DNA of 64,000 nucleotides from Arthrobacter sp. B3I9 (GCF_030816935.1 NZ_JAUSYO010000001.1:1054001-1118000); one strand, 5' to 3'; positions 33,743 through 43,655 are shown, numbered from the stretch's first letter. Notes: generated from the sequence alone by a model not told the origin. Numbers and translations are program-made.

Positions 33743-35013
33743 TTTGTCCCCCATAGGTTCGAAAGAAGAAGATGCGCGGGCTTGAGCCTGCCCGCAGGTG
33801 TAAAGCTGTGAATGAATTCGTCATACGCGGCCATCGCTGCGGCTTCAGAAAGGGTTACCTGCCGGAACTTCAACCCGTTTTCGCCGAGTTCTTTGGCAAG
33901 AATCTTGTCAGAGCCGAGCGCCTCGGCTGCCGCGACTAAAGCGGCAGGATCATCCGCATCAACACGAACTCCGGCTGCCGCGGATGCGATCTCTTCGGCG
34001 GTCACGCTATTGGCGTCTGTCGCGGCCAAGACAGGAACGCCCGCATTGAAGTAGGACGTGAGCTTGCTCGGCACCGACATCTCTCTGACGCCGGGTAGCT
34101 CGTTTACCAGGAGGACGTCAGCAGCAGTCAGCGCGGTTTGGAAATCGGCGTCGGGAAGTGAATCCACGAAGGAAATGTTGCCTATTCCCTCAGCCGCCGT
34201 CTCCAGAGCCTTCCGTTGGTTACCGTCGCCCATGAGTATGAACCGCACCGCGCTTCCCCCTGCCGCGGCAAGGCGCGCAGCAGCGATGACGTTCTCCAGA
34301 CCCTGTTTCTTCCCCATGTTTCCTGCGTGGAGAACGATGATTTCGCTGCTTTTCCAACCAAGTGTGTCCCGGAGCTCCTGCTGCCCAGTAGCCGGGGGCG
34401 GTGGGAGATGAGTCCAATTCCTAACTACACGGACTTTCCGGTCCGGAACGTCCAAAGCGTCTGTGATGTACGTGCGGAACCGCTCATGGATCGCGACCAC
34501 CCCGTCCGCGCAGCCCAGAATCCCCGATTCCAGCCGCACGGCAAGGCGAGCGGCCGGTCCCGTTGCCATGCTTGTTTCCACCGCGCCCCGGCTGTACAGG
34601 TCCTGGACCCAGATGAGGATCGGAACCTTTTTGCGGGCCAGCCGCGCTCTAATGGCTGCGAGGCCCGTGGAAATGAGGGCAGGGCTGACCAGGATGATGA
34701 CGTCAGGCGTATCCCATCGGGCAGCCACAACCCGTAGCCCAAACAGGACTTCCATTAAAACTCTCCGTAAGCCCATGGGCTTGCGCGGAATATAGTGACG
34801 GAGCCTCTTTATCTTGACACCGTCAACGGCCTCGGTTATTTGCCAACCGTCGTAACCCTGCCAACGTTGCCACTCGGGGTAGTGCGGAAACCCGGTTATG
34901 ACACTTACCGCGTGGCCGGCCGCGGAGAGATTTTTAGCCAAACTCGTCGTATACGGAGCATTCCCGGACCGCTCGGGAGCGTAATTTAGCCCGATAATGG
35001 TGATTCTTGTCAT
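33739..35013 (-). CDS. Family 4 glycosyltransferase (WcaI-like)
   Basis: A 424-residue GT-B glycosyltransferase. The N-terminal half has [20 protein letters not shown], a string typical of WcaI-type transferases of fucose-containing exopolysaccharides; the C-terminal half has [19 protein letters not shown] and a donor site ending [17 protein letters not shown]. The linked gmd and fcl suggest that it uses GDP-fucose, but the donor cannot be read from sequence. I start at ATG 35013; a TTG at 35025 is possible. It heads the unit. Confidence 0.88.
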   Translation of the reverse strand: MTRITIIGLNYAPERSGNAPYTTSLAKNLSAAGHAVSVITGFPHYPEWQRWQGYDGWQITEAVDGVKIKRLRHYIPRKPMGLRRVLMEVLFGLRVVAARWDTPDVIILVSPALISTGLAAIRARLARKKVPILIWVQDLYSRGAVETSMATGPAARLAVRLESGILGCADGVVAIHERFRTYITDALDVPDRKVRVVRNWTHLPPPPATGQQELRDTLGWKSSEIIVLHAGNMGKKQGLENVIAAARLAAAGGSAVRFILMGDGNQRKALETAAEGIGNISFVDSLPDADFQTALTAADVLLVNELPGVREMSVPSKLTSYFNAGVPVLAATDANSVTAEEIASAAAGVRVDADDPAALVAAAEALGSDKILAKELGENGLKFRQVTLSEAAAMAAYDEFIHSFTPAGRLKPAHLLLSNLWGTK

Positions 35014-35151
35014 TGAGACCGCCAAATACTGGTTATGAATTCCACGGATGTGGCATTAGCGACGCCCTGCTCGCCGTCAATGCGACTGTGTTGTTGACGA
35101 TCTTAGAAAGGGCCGGCTAACCCGGCACGAGTATCTACTACTTGGTTTTTC
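35014..35151. other. Intergenic stretch between glycosyltransferase and Lrp-type genes
   Basis: 138 bp, relatively A+T-rich, with no gene. It must hold the promoter of the GT4-gmd-fcl unit. A small hairpin GCCGG-GTTAG-CCGGC (minus strand) followed by CCTTTC near 35112-35130 could end the Lrp-type gene. Confidence 0.4.
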
Positions 35152-35616
35152 CTACCGGGTGTCCAGGTCTTCAAACACGAGGAAGGTCTGGGTGTCGAGC
35201 ACTCCGGGCATTGATTGGAGCTGGTCGAAGATGACGCGGCGCAGATCGATGTTGTCCACGGCGCGCACCAGCAGGATGACGTCGAAATCCCCGCCTACCA
35301 GGGCAATGTGGTGCACTTCGGGAATGGCCCGGAGCAACTCCCGAAGTTCCCGCCAGGAGTGCTGGCGCACCTTGAGGGTGACGTAGGCCGATGACTTAAG
35401 GCCGGCCTTGATGGGGTCCACCAGTGCCGTGAACTTGGTCAGGACCCCCTCGCCTGTCAGGCGGGCAATCCGGGTGTAGGCATGGGCCCGGGAGACGTGG
35501 ACGTTTTCCGCCACCTGGGTCACCGACATCCTGCCGTCCCGGGTCAGCTCGGCAATGATGTGCCGGTCCACATCGTCCAGCGGCACGGCCGCCTGCTCCG
35601 GTTCGGTCTCTGCCAT
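35152..35616 (-). CDS. Lrp/AsnC family regulator, probable BkdR
   Basis: A 154-residue regulator: an AsnC-type winged helix-turn-helix (LDDVDRHIIAELTRDGRMSV, TQVAENVHVSRAHAYTRIARL) and a C-terminal RAM/AsnC ligand domain (SSAYVTLKVRQHSW, HIALVGGDFDVILLV). The start at 35616 was chosen because the longer form lacks family similarity. It diverges from the 2-oxoacid dehydrogenase operon, the usual place of BkdR, which senses branched-chain amino acids. Confidence 0.9.
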   Translation of the reverse strand: MAETEPEQAAVPLDDVDRHIIAELTRDGRMSVTQVAENVHVSRAHAYTRIARLTGEGVLTKFTALVDPIKAGLKSSAYVTLKVRQHSWRELRELLRAIPEVHHIALVGGDFDVILLVRAVDNIDLRRVIFDQLQSMPGVLDTQTFLVFEDLDTR

Positions 35617-35711
35617 TTGTCCACAACTCCTGCCCGTAACCCAGCTCACACTTCCGTTTCGTCTTTGAGACTAGGCGCTATCCAGAGACTTTTCCATGAT
35701 CCGCGCCAGGG

Positions 35712-35761
35712 GTGGATACGAAACCGCACCCGAATGCATACTGAGAGCGAATAGTGGATAC
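35712..35761. promoter_or_regulatory. Direct repeat GTGGATAC, candidate Lrp-type binding sites
   Basis: GTGGATAC occurs at 35712-35719 and 35754-35761, 42 bp apart (four helical turns), in the divergent region between the Lrp-type gene and the E1 alpha gene. The spacing would put both sites on one face of the helix. Candidate only. Confidence 0.35.
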
Positions 35762-35775
35762 AGAAGGACGGACCG

Positions 35776-36969
35776 ATGACGATCTCCGCAGACCACACTG
35801 CACAGCACTCCGCCGCTGAGAACCCGGGAGCGGAGGCTGTCCGCAAGTTCGGCATCTCGGTTGAGGACTACATGCTTCCGGCGAGGCACCCGATCCAGAT
35901 GGTGGGACCGGACGGCACACTCAACCCGCACACCGGGCAAGGCGCCCAGCCCGGTCATGAGTACAGCCTCCCCGGCGATGACGAGCTTCTGGCCGCCTAC
36001 GAGCAGCTCGTGGTCGGACGCCGCGTCAATGACCAGAATTCCGCCCTCGTCCGGCAGGGCAGGATGGCCGTCTACCCCTCCAGCCATGGCCAGGAGGCCT
36101 GCCAGGTCGCGGCCGCGCTCTGCCTCTCGGACGGCGACTGGATGTTTCCCACCTACCGCGACTCGGTGGCCGTGATGGCCCGCGGCGTGGACCCGGTCCA
36201 GACCATGACGCTTTTCCGCGGCGACTGGCACGGCGGCTACGACCCCGCCAGGCATAAGGTGGGCATCCAGTGCACGCCGCTGACCACTCAGCTGCTCCAC
36301 GGCGTCGGGGTGGCCCACGCCGCCAAGCTGCGCGGCGAGGACACCGTCGTCCTGGCCATGTGCGGCGACGGCGCCACCAGCGAGGGCGACTTCCACGAAG
36401 CACTGAACTTCGCGGCGGTGTTCCACCTGCCGGTCATCTTCTTTGTCCAGAACAACCAGTACGCCATCTCGGTCCCGTTGGCACACCAGTCCGTCGCCCC
36501 GTCACTGGCGCACAAGGCCGTCGGCTACGGGATGGCGGGCGAACGCGTGGACGGCAACGACGTTGTGGCCCTGCTCGCCGTGCTGCGCCGCGCCGTCAAG
36601 CTCGCCCGGGAGGGCTCCGGGCCGCTGCTCGTCGAGGCCCACACATACCGGATGCAGGCGCACACCAATGCCGACGATGCCACGCGGTACCGTCAGGACA
36701 GCGAAGTCGCGCAGTGGGTGGCGAAAGACCCGCTCAGCCGGATGCAGGCCTACCTGACGGAGCGCCGCCTGCTCGACGACGAGCGTGCCGCCCGCATCGC
36801 CGAGAAGGCCGAAGCCGTTGCGGCCCAGCTCCGCGAGGGCCTCAGCGAGGACGTCCCGGTGGAGCCGCAGGACCTTTTCAACTACGTCTTCTCGACACCG
36901 ACCCCGCAACTGAAGGAACAGTCCGCCCTGCTCGCGGACGAGCTCTCCCGGGAAGAGGCAGCCAAATGA
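35776..36969 (+). CDS. bkdA: Branched-chain 2-oxoacid dehydrogenase E1 alpha
   Basis: A 397-residue E1 alpha subunit. The thiamine diphosphate motif is CGDGATSEGDFHEALNF...QNN, with YPSSHGQEACQVA and MFPTYRDSVAVMARG before it; HTYRMQAHTNADDATRYR holds the phosphorylation-loop region. It decarboxylates a 2-oxoacid. The Lrp-type neighbour and the E2 form favour branched-chain substrates, but a pyruvate dehydrogenase role is not excluded. No E3 gene is here. Its stop overlaps the E1 beta start (ATGA). Confidence 0.9.
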   Translation: MTISADHTAQHSAAENPGAEAVRKFGISVEDYMLPARHPIQMVGPDGTLNPHTGQGAQPGHEYSLPGDDELLAAYEQLVVGRRVNDQNSALVRQGRMAVYPSSHGQEACQVAAALCLSDGDWMFPTYRDSVAVMARGVDPVQTMTLFRGDWHGGYDPARHKVGIQCTPLTTQLLHGVGVAHAAKLRGEDTVVLAMCGDGATSEGDFHEALNFAAVFHLPVIFFVQNNQYAISVPLAHQSVAPSLAHKAVGYGMAGERVDGNDVVALLAVLRRAVKLAREGSGPLLVEAHTYRMQAHTNADDATRYRQDSEVAQWVAKDPLSRMQAYLTERRLLDDERAARIAEKAEAVAAQLREGLSEDVPVEPQDLFNYVFSTPTPQLKEQSALLADELSREEAAK

Positions 36970-38078
36970 GCCCCACAGTCACCACGTCGTCCGAGGCGAA
37001 CGGCAACGTCAGTTCCGCCACCGCGCGGGCGGCGGCCAAGGCGGCGGCAGCAGCCGAACTCACCGGGCCGCAGACCATCACGCTCGCCAAGGCGCTGAAC
37101 ACCGCACTGGCCGACGCCATGCACACGGACCCGTCGGTCCTGGTCTTCGGCGAGGACGTCGGCATGCTCGGCGGCGTCTTCCGCATCACGGACGGCCTGA
37201 CCAAGACGTTCGGCTCCAACCGATGCTTTGACACCCCGCTGGCAGAGTCCGGCATCGTCGGCATGGCCGTCGGCATGGCCATGAACGGCATGCGCCCGGT
37301 CATCGAGATGCAGTTCGACGCTTTCGCCTACCCTGCGTTTGAACAGATCGTGAGCCACGTCGCCAAGATGCACAACCGCACCAAGGGTGCCGTCAAGCTC
37401 CCGATGGTCATCCGCGTCCCGTACGCCGGCGGGATCGGGGGAGTGGAGCACCACTGCGATTCCTCGGAGGCCTACTACGCGCACACCGCCGGGCTTAAGG
37501 TCTTCACCCCGTCCACGGTGGCCGACGGCTACAGGATGCTGCGCGAAGCCATCGACTCGGATGACCCCGTCATATTCATGGAGCCCAAAAAGCTCTACTG
37601 GTCCAAGGATCTGGTGGACCTGGACGGGCTCCGAACCGAACATGCGGCGAATGCGGCACGCGGCACCTCCTCCGAGGGCCGCGCCGCCGTCGCCCGCTCC
37701 GGCACCGACGCCACGCTGGTCGCCTACGGCCCGTCGGTCCCGACGGCGCTCGCCGCCGCAGCGGCCGCCGCGGACGAAGGGCGCTCGCTGGAAGTGATCG
37801 ACGTCCGGTCGATCGTGCCCTTCGACGACGAAACGGTCTGCGCCTCCGTTCGCAAGACAGGCCGCGCCGTCGTCATCGCCGAGGCGCACGGCTTCGCCTC
37901 CGTGGCCTCCGAAATCGTCGCCCGCGTGCAGGAACGCTGTTTCCACCATCTCGCCGCGCCGATCCGCCGGGTCACCGGCTTCGACGTGCCGTACCCGGCG
38001 CCGAAACTCGAGCACTACTACCTGCCCGGCGTGGACCGCATCCTCGACGCCGTTGACGACCTCCAGTGGGAAGACTGA
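36966..38078 (+). CDS. bkdB: Branched-chain 2-oxoacid dehydrogenase E1 beta
   Basis: A 370-residue transketolase-like subunit: LVFGEDVGMLGGVFRITDGL, DTPLAESGIVGMAVGMAMNG, MQFDAFAYPAFEQIVSH and the C-terminal FDVPYPAPKLEHYYLP. The first ~35 residues are an Ala/Ser-rich extension beyond the usual start at TITLAKALN. It starts inside the E1 alpha stop and is followed after 2 bp by the E2 gene. Confidence 0.92.
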   Translation: MSPTVTTSSEANGNVSSATARAAAKAAAAAELTGPQTITLAKALNTALADAMHTDPSVLVFGEDVGMLGGVFRITDGLTKTFGSNRCFDTPLAESGIVGMAVGMAMNGMRPVIEMQFDAFAYPAFEQIVSHVAKMHNRTKGAVKLPMVIRVPYAGGIGGVEHHCDSSEAYYAHTAGLKVFTPSTVADGYRMLREAIDSDDPVIFMEPKKLYWSKDLVDLDGLRTEHAANAARGTSSEGRAAVARSGTDATLVAYGPSVPTALAAAAAAADEGRSLEVIDVRSIVPFDDETVCASVRKTGRAVVIAEAHGFASVASEIVARVQERCFHHLAAPIRRVTGFDVPYPAPKLEHYYLPGVDRILDAVDDLQWED

Positions 38079-38080
38079 CC

Positions 38081-39766
38081 ATGAGCGAACCGAAAGTATT
38101 CCTCCTCCCGGACCTCGGCGAAGGACTCACCGAAGCCGAACTCGTCAACTGGCTCGTGGCCGTGGGGGACGAAATCCGCGTGGACCAACCGATCGCCGAG
38201 GTTGAGACCGCGAAGTCCATGGTCGAGGTGCCTTCGCCTTACGCCGGGACCGTCGCGGTGCTGCATGGCGAACCCGGCCAGACGCTCGACGTCGGGAAGC
38301 CGCTGATCTCTGTGACTCCGATTGGTGGTGCGGGCGTTGCTGCTGGCGCCGCCACAGGCAGTGCCGCACGTGGGGCCGCCACAGGCAATGCCGCCCCCGC
38401 CCCCGGTGGGGCCGCCGCGGATGATGCCGCCCCCGCCCCTTCGCCGGACGGCATTGCTGCAAGCAGCATGCCGTCCGGCTCCGACAGGCCCGATGCCACT
38501 CCCGGGGCGGCATCATCCGCGCCGACTGGGTCCGCGGGTACGTCACCTTCCGTCGATGATCAGCCGCCTGCTGCCGCGGCTGACCCGCCTTCTGCTGCTG
38601 CCGCCGGTGAGGCGTACCGGGAGGAGGAGAAGGCTGGGTCTGGGAATGTCTTGATCGGATATGGGACTCCTGGCGGGGCGGGGGTTGCTCGGCGGACGCG
38701 GGCTCCCAGGGCTTCCGTGAGCCAGGCCGTGGGTGCCGTGGAGGTGTCCGAGGCTGAGAAGGCTGCCGATGAGCTGTTGCTGATGCGGACCCGGGTGCCG
38801 GGGAAGCTTGGGGCTGTTATTTCTCCGCTGGTCCGGCGGATGGCGCGCGATCATGGGGTTGACCTGGGGGAGCTGCAGGGGTCGGGGACCAGCGGGCTCA
38901 TCATGCGGCGCGACGTTGAGGCTGTCATCAAGCCCTCGACGCTGCCTGAGCAGACAAAGCCCGTGCAGACGGAGCCGGTGCGGACGGAGCGGGTGCGGCC
39001 GGCGGAAGCTGCCGCCGGGATGGAGGGCACCGACGCCCGCACGGGCCTGGGCATCACCGGACGCACCGCGGTCCGCGGGGTGCGCAAGGCGGTTGCCGCG
39101 AACATGAGCCGCAGCCGGTCCGAAATTCCTGAAGCCACCGTCTGGGTGGACGTGGACGCCACGGCCCTCGTGGAGATGCGCGCCGCTTTGAAGAAGGCGG
39201 ATCCGCACCACACCCCGGGCCTGCTTGCCTTCATCGCCCGCTTCGTCACCGCAGGGCTGAAGAAGTTCCCGGAACTGAATACCCGGATCGTCACCACGGA
39301 GGACACCACGGGCGGGGCCAGCCAGGAGATCGTGGCCTTCGACGGCGTCAACCTCGGCTTCGCCGCTCAGACTGACCGTGGCCTGATGGTGCCGTCGGTG
39401 CGCAATGCAGACAAGCTCAGCGCCCGCGAACTGGACGCCGAAATCCGCCGGCTCACCGCCGTCGTGCGTGAGGGCAAGGCGACTCCGGCGGAACTGGGCA
39501 GCGGCACCTTCACGCTGAACAACTACGGCGTGTTCGGGGTGGACGGCTCGGCCGCGATCATCAACCACCCGGAGGTGGGAATTCTCGGCGTCGGGCGGAT
39601 CATCGACAAGCCCTGGGTGGTCAATGGCGAACTCGCGGTCCGCAAGGTCACCGAGCTGACCCTCACCTTCGACCACCGAGTCTGCGACGGCGGCACGGCC
39701 GGCGGGTTCCTCCGCTATGTCGCCGACGCGATGGAGAACCCGGCCTCGGCGCTCGCGGACCTGTGA
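38081..39766 (+). CDS. bkdC: Dihydrolipoamide acyltransferase E2
   Basis: A 561-residue E2. One lipoyl domain (lipoyl Lys45 in [16 protein letters not shown]), a long Ala/Gly/Pro linker of about 110 residues, a peripheral-subunit-binding domain ([20 protein letters not shown]), a second linker and the catalytic domain ending in [17 protein letters not shown] (His532, Asp536; the usual motif is HRVVDGA). It moves the acyl group from E1 to CoA. The ATG at 38081 follows the E1 beta stop by 2 bp. Confidence 0.92.
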   Translation: MSEPKVFLLPDLGEGLTEAELVNWLVAVGDEIRVDQPIAEVETAKSMVEVPSPYAGTVAVLHGEPGQTLDVGKPLISVTPIGGAGVAAGAATGSAARGAATGNAAPAPGGAAADDAAPAPSPDGIAASSMPSGSDRPDATPGAASSAPTGSAGTSPSVDDQPPAAAADPPSAAAAGEAYREEEKAGSGNVLIGYGTPGGAGVARRTRAPRASVSQAVGAVEVSEAEKAADELLLMRTRVPGKLGAVISPLVRRMARDHGVDLGELQGSGTSGLIMRRDVEAVIKPSTLPEQTKPVQTEPVRTERVRPAEAAAGMEGTDARTGLGITGRTAVRGVRKAVAANMSRSRSEIPEATVWVDVDATALVEMRAALKKADPHHTPGLLAFIARFVTAGLKKFPELNTRIVTTEDTTGGASQEIVAFDGVNLGFAAQTDRGLMVPSVRNADKLSARELDAEIRRLTAVVREGKATPAELGSGTFTLNNYGVFGVDGSAAIINHPEVGILGVGRIIDKPWVVNGELAVRKVTELTLTFDHRVCDGGTAGGFLRYVADAMENPASALADL

Positions 39767-39857
39767 CGGCTGGGACGTCCAGTTGGGAACGACGGGGTCC
39801 AGTGGGCTCAGTGCCGCCTGAAGGCCCCCTTTCACGCGGAAAACACTCCGCTTTGAT

Positions 39858-39876
39858 CACCGGATGACCCGGTGAC
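39858..39876. promoter_or_regulatory. Inverted repeat TCACCGG-n5-CCGGTGA upstream of the HisD-like gene
   Basis: A perfect 7-bp inverted repeat with a 5-nt centre, 21 bp upstream of the -35 box. It could be an operator for the HisD-ABC operon or a weak terminator after the E2 gene; no T-run follows. Confidence 0.4.
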
Positions 39877-39896
39877 AGATACCGCTTCAGCACCCG

Positions 39897-39925
39897 TTGT
39901 GCGATCGGTTCCGGACCACTAGTTT
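39897..39925 (+). promoter_or_regulatory. Promoter of the HisD-like/ABC transporter operon
   Basis: TTGTGC (39897-39902), a 17-bp spacer and TAGTTT (39920-39925), with the ATG 6 nt later. The transcript would begin at or next to the start codon, a leaderless arrangement. Confidence 0.6.
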
Positions 39926-39931
39926 TGACCC

Positions 39932-41263
39932 ATGCAACTATCGGCGCGTGACGCGGCGCACATTCGCGGGAGCGTTACCACACTGAAAGGCCCGGCCGTC
40001 GGCGGGGTGCCAGCCCAAAGGCTGCCCGAGGTGGTGGCGACAGTATCCGCGATGCTTGGTGACGTCGAGGCCAACGGCATGGACGCCGTCGTCCGCTACG
40101 CGCAAGAGCTGGACGGATGGCAGGGCGGCAACCTGGAGGTCAGCCGGTCCGACCTCGCCCGGACCGGCGACTCGCTCTCCCCGGAACTGCGGGAAGCTCT
40201 CATTGCCGGCGCGGAGCGGACCAGGCTGTTTGCGGTGGAGCAGCGCGAACGACTCACTGATTTCGAAACCGAGCTCCTTCCCGGCGTCTTCACCGGACAA
40301 AAATACGTTCCGGTCGGCCGCGTGGGCGCGTACCTCCCGGCCGGCCGGTTCCCCATTCTCGCCAGCGCCTTCATGACCGTCGGCGTGGCCAAGGTGGCCG
40401 GGGTCCGCAACATAACGGCCTGCACCCCACCCGCAGGGCCGGGCAGCGGAAACCCAGCCGTGCTATACGCCACCTACCTGGCGGGCGCAGACCGGACCTT
40501 CGTCCTCGGCGGGGTGCAGGCCATGGCTGCCATGGCATTCGGCCTCCTGGACGAGCAGCCCGCGGATATCCTGGTGGGCGCCGGTAACGCGTACGTCACG
40601 GAAGCCAAGCGGCAGCTGTTCGGGCGCGTCGGCATCGACCTCCTGGCCGGCCCCTCCGAGGTTGCCGTCATCGCCGATGAAACTGCCGACGCTGAGCTGG
40701 TGGCCGCGGACCTCCTCGGCCAGGCCGAACACGGCCCGCAGTCGCCGGCCGCCCTTGTGACCACCTCGCGGGAGTTGGGCGAAGCCGTTCTCCGGCACAT
40801 CGACCAGCAACTGCGGACGCTGCCCACCCGGGACATTGCCGGGCCGGCATGGCGGGACTACGGCACCGTCTACGTGGCTGAGGACCGGGAAACGGCCGTC
40901 CAGATCATGGACCGGCTGGCGCCGGAGCACCTGGAAATCCAGACCGCGGACGATTCCTACTACCACGAGAACCTACAGAACTACGGCTCCATCTTTCTGG
41001 GCCGGTGGTCCACCGTGGCGTACTCGGACAAGGGCTCCGCCGGCACCAATCATGTTTTGCCCACCGGCGGAGGAGCCCGGTCCTCCGCCGGGCTGTCAGT
41101 GTCCCGGTTCCTTAAACCCCTCACCTTCCAGCGGGTGGAACGGGATGCGACCCCGCGGCTGGCCAACTACGTCAGAACGATCTCCGATTTCGAAGGCATG
41201 GCAGCCCACAAAGCCACCGCCGTGCTGCGGCTTGACCGCTTCAACACACCCACCCATTCCTAG
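39932..41263 (+). CDS. HisD-like dehydrogenase linked to an ABC transporter
   Basis: A 443-residue member of the histidinol dehydrogenase family: GRVGAYLPAGRFPILASAFM, LAGPSEVAVIADE, the zinc-site region LLGQAEHGPQSPA (Gln and His), the catalytic Glu-His in RLAPEHLEIQ, SDKGSAGTNHVLPT and a late His in MAAHKATAV are all kept. No other histidine gene is nearby; instead it is followed by a complete amino-acid-type ABC transporter. HisD relatives in such settings include sulfopropanediol dehydrogenase (HpsN), so it may oxidise a small alcohol brought in by the transporter. The substrate is unknown. Confidence 0.88.
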   Translation: MQLSARDAAHIRGSVTTLKGPAVGGVPAQRLPEVVATVSAMLGDVEANGMDAVVRYAQELDGWQGGNLEVSRSDLARTGDSLSPELREALIAGAERTRLFAVEQRERLTDFETELLPGVFTGQKYVPVGRVGAYLPAGRFPILASAFMTVGVAKVAGVRNITACTPPAGPGSGNPAVLYATYLAGADRTFVLGGVQAMAAMAFGLLDEQPADILVGAGNAYVTEAKRQLFGRVGIDLLAGPSEVAVIADETADAELVAADLLGQAEHGPQSPAALVTTSRELGEAVLRHIDQQLRTLPTRDIAGPAWRDYGTVYVAEDRETAVQIMDRLAPEHLEIQTADDSYYHENLQNYGSIFLGRWSTVAYSDKGSAGTNHVLPTGGGARSSAGLSVSRFLKPLTFQRVERDATPRLANYVRTISDFEGMAAHKATAVLRLDRFNTPTHS

Positions 41264-41277
41264 CAAAGGCGTTCACA

Positions 41278-42087
41278 ATGAGTTCAAGATTGTTCCGCAA
41301 TCGTTTCGCCGCCCTCGTGCCTTTGGGGATGGCAACTGTTCTTGCCCTTTCCGGGTGCGGCTCGTCGGGCGGCTCACCCAGCAGCGGCGGCAGCGAACAG
41401 AAGACCATCACCATCGCAACATCCAACGATGCGCCTTTCTCATTCACGGACCAGGCCTCCGGTCAGCTCAAAGGCATCGATGGAGAGATGATCAACGCCA
41501 TCGCCGAAGCCAAGGGATGGAAGATCAAGGTTTTCACTTCCGAGTACGCCACGCTGATCGCGGCACTGAACGCCAAGAAGGCGGACGCGATTGTCGACGC
41601 CATGTACATAACTGATGAACGGAAGAAGGAGATCAACTTCACCGATCCGTGGTACACCGAGGGTGAAGCCATGGTGGTCCCGTCCGATTCAACCCTGGCC
41701 TCACGCGACGACGTCAAGGGCAAGGTGCTTGGCGCCCAGACGGGAACCGTGTTCAAGGAACTCGTCGACAGCCTGGGGGGCAGCCAGGTCAAGCTCTTTG
41801 ACTCGCAGGCCGCCCTGCTCGCGGCTGTGGAAAACAGGCAGGTCGATGCCGTCTTCACCGACAGCGCCGTCGTCGGCTACAGCCTGGTCCAGAAGCCGAA
41901 CCCCAAGTTGAAGCTCGTCGACCCGTACAAGCCGTTCTACCCGGGCATCATCGGGGCCGGCGTGCGCAAGGACGATACCCAGCTGCTGGGCGACCTGAAC
42001 TCGGGCCTGGCTGAGCTCAAGAAGAGCCCTAAGTACCTTGAAATCCTTAAGAAGTACGGTCTCGGCGAAGCGAACGTGGCCAAGTAA
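41278..42087 (+). CDS. Amino-acid-type ABC transporter substrate-binding lipoprotein
   Basis: A 269-residue family-3 solute-binding protein. Signal with lipobox LSGC (Cys27), then the two-lobe domain (TIATSNDAPFSFTD, GIDGEMINAIAEAKGWK, KKADAIVDAMYITDERKKEI, FTDPWYTEGEAMVV, GAQTGTVFKELVD). It would deliver the substrate to the permease encoded next. It starts 14 bp after the HisD-like stop. Confidence 0.92.
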   Translation: MSSRLFRNRFAALVPLGMATVLALSGCGSSGGSPSSGGSEQKTITIATSNDAPFSFTDQASGQLKGIDGEMINAIAEAKGWKIKVFTSEYATLIAALNAKKADAIVDAMYITDERKKEINFTDPWYTEGEAMVVPSDSTLASRDDVKGKVLGAQTGTVFKELVDSLGGSQVKLFDSQAALLAAVENRQVDAVFTDSAVVGYSLVQKPNPKLKLVDPYKPFYPGIIGAGVRKDDTQLLGDLNSGLAELKKSPKYLEILKKYGLGEANVAK

Positions 42088-42172
42088 GTTCCTGCAACAA
42101 TCAGGGCCGGCGGGCATCCGCTTTCGCGGCAGCAGCCTGCTGGCCCTGCCCGACGTTACTTAGGAATTCCAC

Positions 42173-42826
42173 GTGGACTTCATCAAAAACACCTTTGCCG
42201 TGTTTCCGGCGCTTCTGCAGGCCGTACCCGTCGTCGTGCAGCTGGCCCTTGGCGCGATGGCGATGGCGCTGGTCCTGGGGCTGCTCATCGCGCTGGCCCG
42301 CATTTCTTCAGTCAAGATCGTCCGCGGGATCGCCACGGTCTATCTAGAGGTCATCCGCGGCACTCCGCTACTGGTCCAGCTGGTCTACATCTTCTTTGTC
42401 CTTCCCAGCATTGGGGTCAGCATCGAGCCGGTACCGGCCGGCATCCTCGGGCTCGGGCTGAATTACGCCGCCTACCTCTCCGAGGTCTTCCGCTCCGCGA
42501 TCCTGTCCGTAGAGCACGGCCAGACCGAGGCCGCGCTGTCCCTTGGCTATACGCCCGGCAAGACCCTGTGGAAAGTAGTCATTCCACAGTCCTTCGTGGT
42601 CTCGATGGGGCCAATCGGCAACTACTTCATCGCCATGATCAAGGACACCGCCCTGACCTCGGTGATCGCCGTGACCGAGATCCTGAAGACGGCCAATATC
42701 CTTAACAGCCAAACCTTCCAGACCACGGCCATCTACACTGCAGCTGCCATTCTTTATCTGATCATCAGCCTCCCACTCTCGCGCGTCGTGGTAGTGCTTG
42801 AACGAAAGGCACGGGCCAATGGCTGA
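42173..42826 (+). CDS. Amino-acid-type ABC transporter permease
   Basis: A 217-residue HisM/GlnP-type permease with about five membrane segments, EVIRGTPLLVQLVYIFFVLP and the EAA loop TEAALSLGYTPGKTLWKVVIPQ. The GTG start has TAGGA 8 nt upstream. The 85-bp gap from the binding-protein gene has no clear gene or strong hairpin. Confidence 0.92.
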   Translation: MDFIKNTFAVFPALLQAVPVVVQLALGAMAMALVLGLLIALARISSVKIVRGIATVYLEVIRGTPLLVQLVYIFFVLPSIGVSIEPVPAGILGLGLNYAAYLSEVFRSAILSVEHGQTEAALSLGYTPGKTLWKVVIPQSFVVSMGPIGNYFIAMIKDTALTSVIAVTEILKTANILNSQTFQTTAIYTAAAILYLIISLPLSRVVVVLERKARANG

Positions 42827-43655
42827 CGAGACGATCATCGATGTGCGCGACGTCCACAAGACCTTCGTCTCGGACACCAAGCCGACAATCTGGCAGCGGC
42901 TCAGGGGACAGGTGCACGTACAGAAAAGGGTGGAAGTGCTCAAAGGGGTGGACCTGGTGGTCCACCGGGGCGAGACCATCGCCATCCTGGGCTCCAGCGG
43001 ATCCGGCAAGAGCACCCTGCTGCGTTGCATCAACAAGCTCGAGACGATCGACGCCGGCCGGATTTACGTCAAGGGCCACCTGATCGGCTACGAGGAACGC
43101 AACGGTGAGCTGGTCGCGGAAAAAGCAAGCATCACCGCGCAGAAGCGCATCGACATTGGCTTTGTGTTCCAGCACTTCAATCTGTTCCTGAACAAAACCG
43201 CCCTCGGCAACGTCATGGCGCCCCTCCGGGACGTCAAGAAGCTTTCGGCGGAGGAAGCCCGGGCCATCGCCGTACCCACCCTCGAAATGGTGGGCCTCGG
43301 CGACAAGATGGAGAACTATCCCAGCAAGCTCTCGGGCGGGCAGAAGCAGCGGGTGGCCATCGCCCGTGCCCTGGCCATGGAACCAGCCGTGATGCTCTTC
43401 GACGAACCGACCTCCGCGCTGGATCCCGAGCTAGTGGGTGAAGTCCTTGCCGCCATCCGGAAGATCGCCCAACAGGGCACCACCATGGTGATCGTCACGC
43501 ACGAGATGCAGTTCGCGCGGGACATCGCAGACCGGATCGTCGTGATGGACCAGGGCGTGATCGTTGAACAGGGACCACCGAGCGTTCTCTTCACGGCCCC
43601 GCAGCACCCTAAGACCCGGGCGCTGCTGAGCCGCTCGGGGATTCTCCCGGAGTAG
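42819..43655 (+). CDS. Amino-acid-type ABC transporter ATP-binding protein
   Basis: A 278-residue ATPase with Walker A GSSGSGKSTLL, signature [15 protein letters not shown] and Walker [15 protein letters not shown]. Compared with GlnQ relatives it has extra residues after the first strand (SDTKPTIWQRLRGQVHVQKR). It overlaps the permease gene by 8 bp and ends the operon. Confidence 0.93.
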   Translation: MADETIIDVRDVHKTFVSDTKPTIWQRLRGQVHVQKRVEVLKGVDLVVHRGETIAILGSSGSGKSTLLRCINKLETIDAGRIYVKGHLIGYEERNGELVAEKASITAQKRIDIGFVFQHFNLFLNKTALGNVMAPLRDVKKLSAEEARAIAVPTLEMVGLGDKMENYPSKLSGGQKQRVAIARALAMEPAVMLFDEPTSALDPELVGEVLAAIRKIAQQGTTMVIVTHEMQFARDIADRIVVMDQGVIVEQGPPSVLFTAPQHPKTRALLSRSGILPE

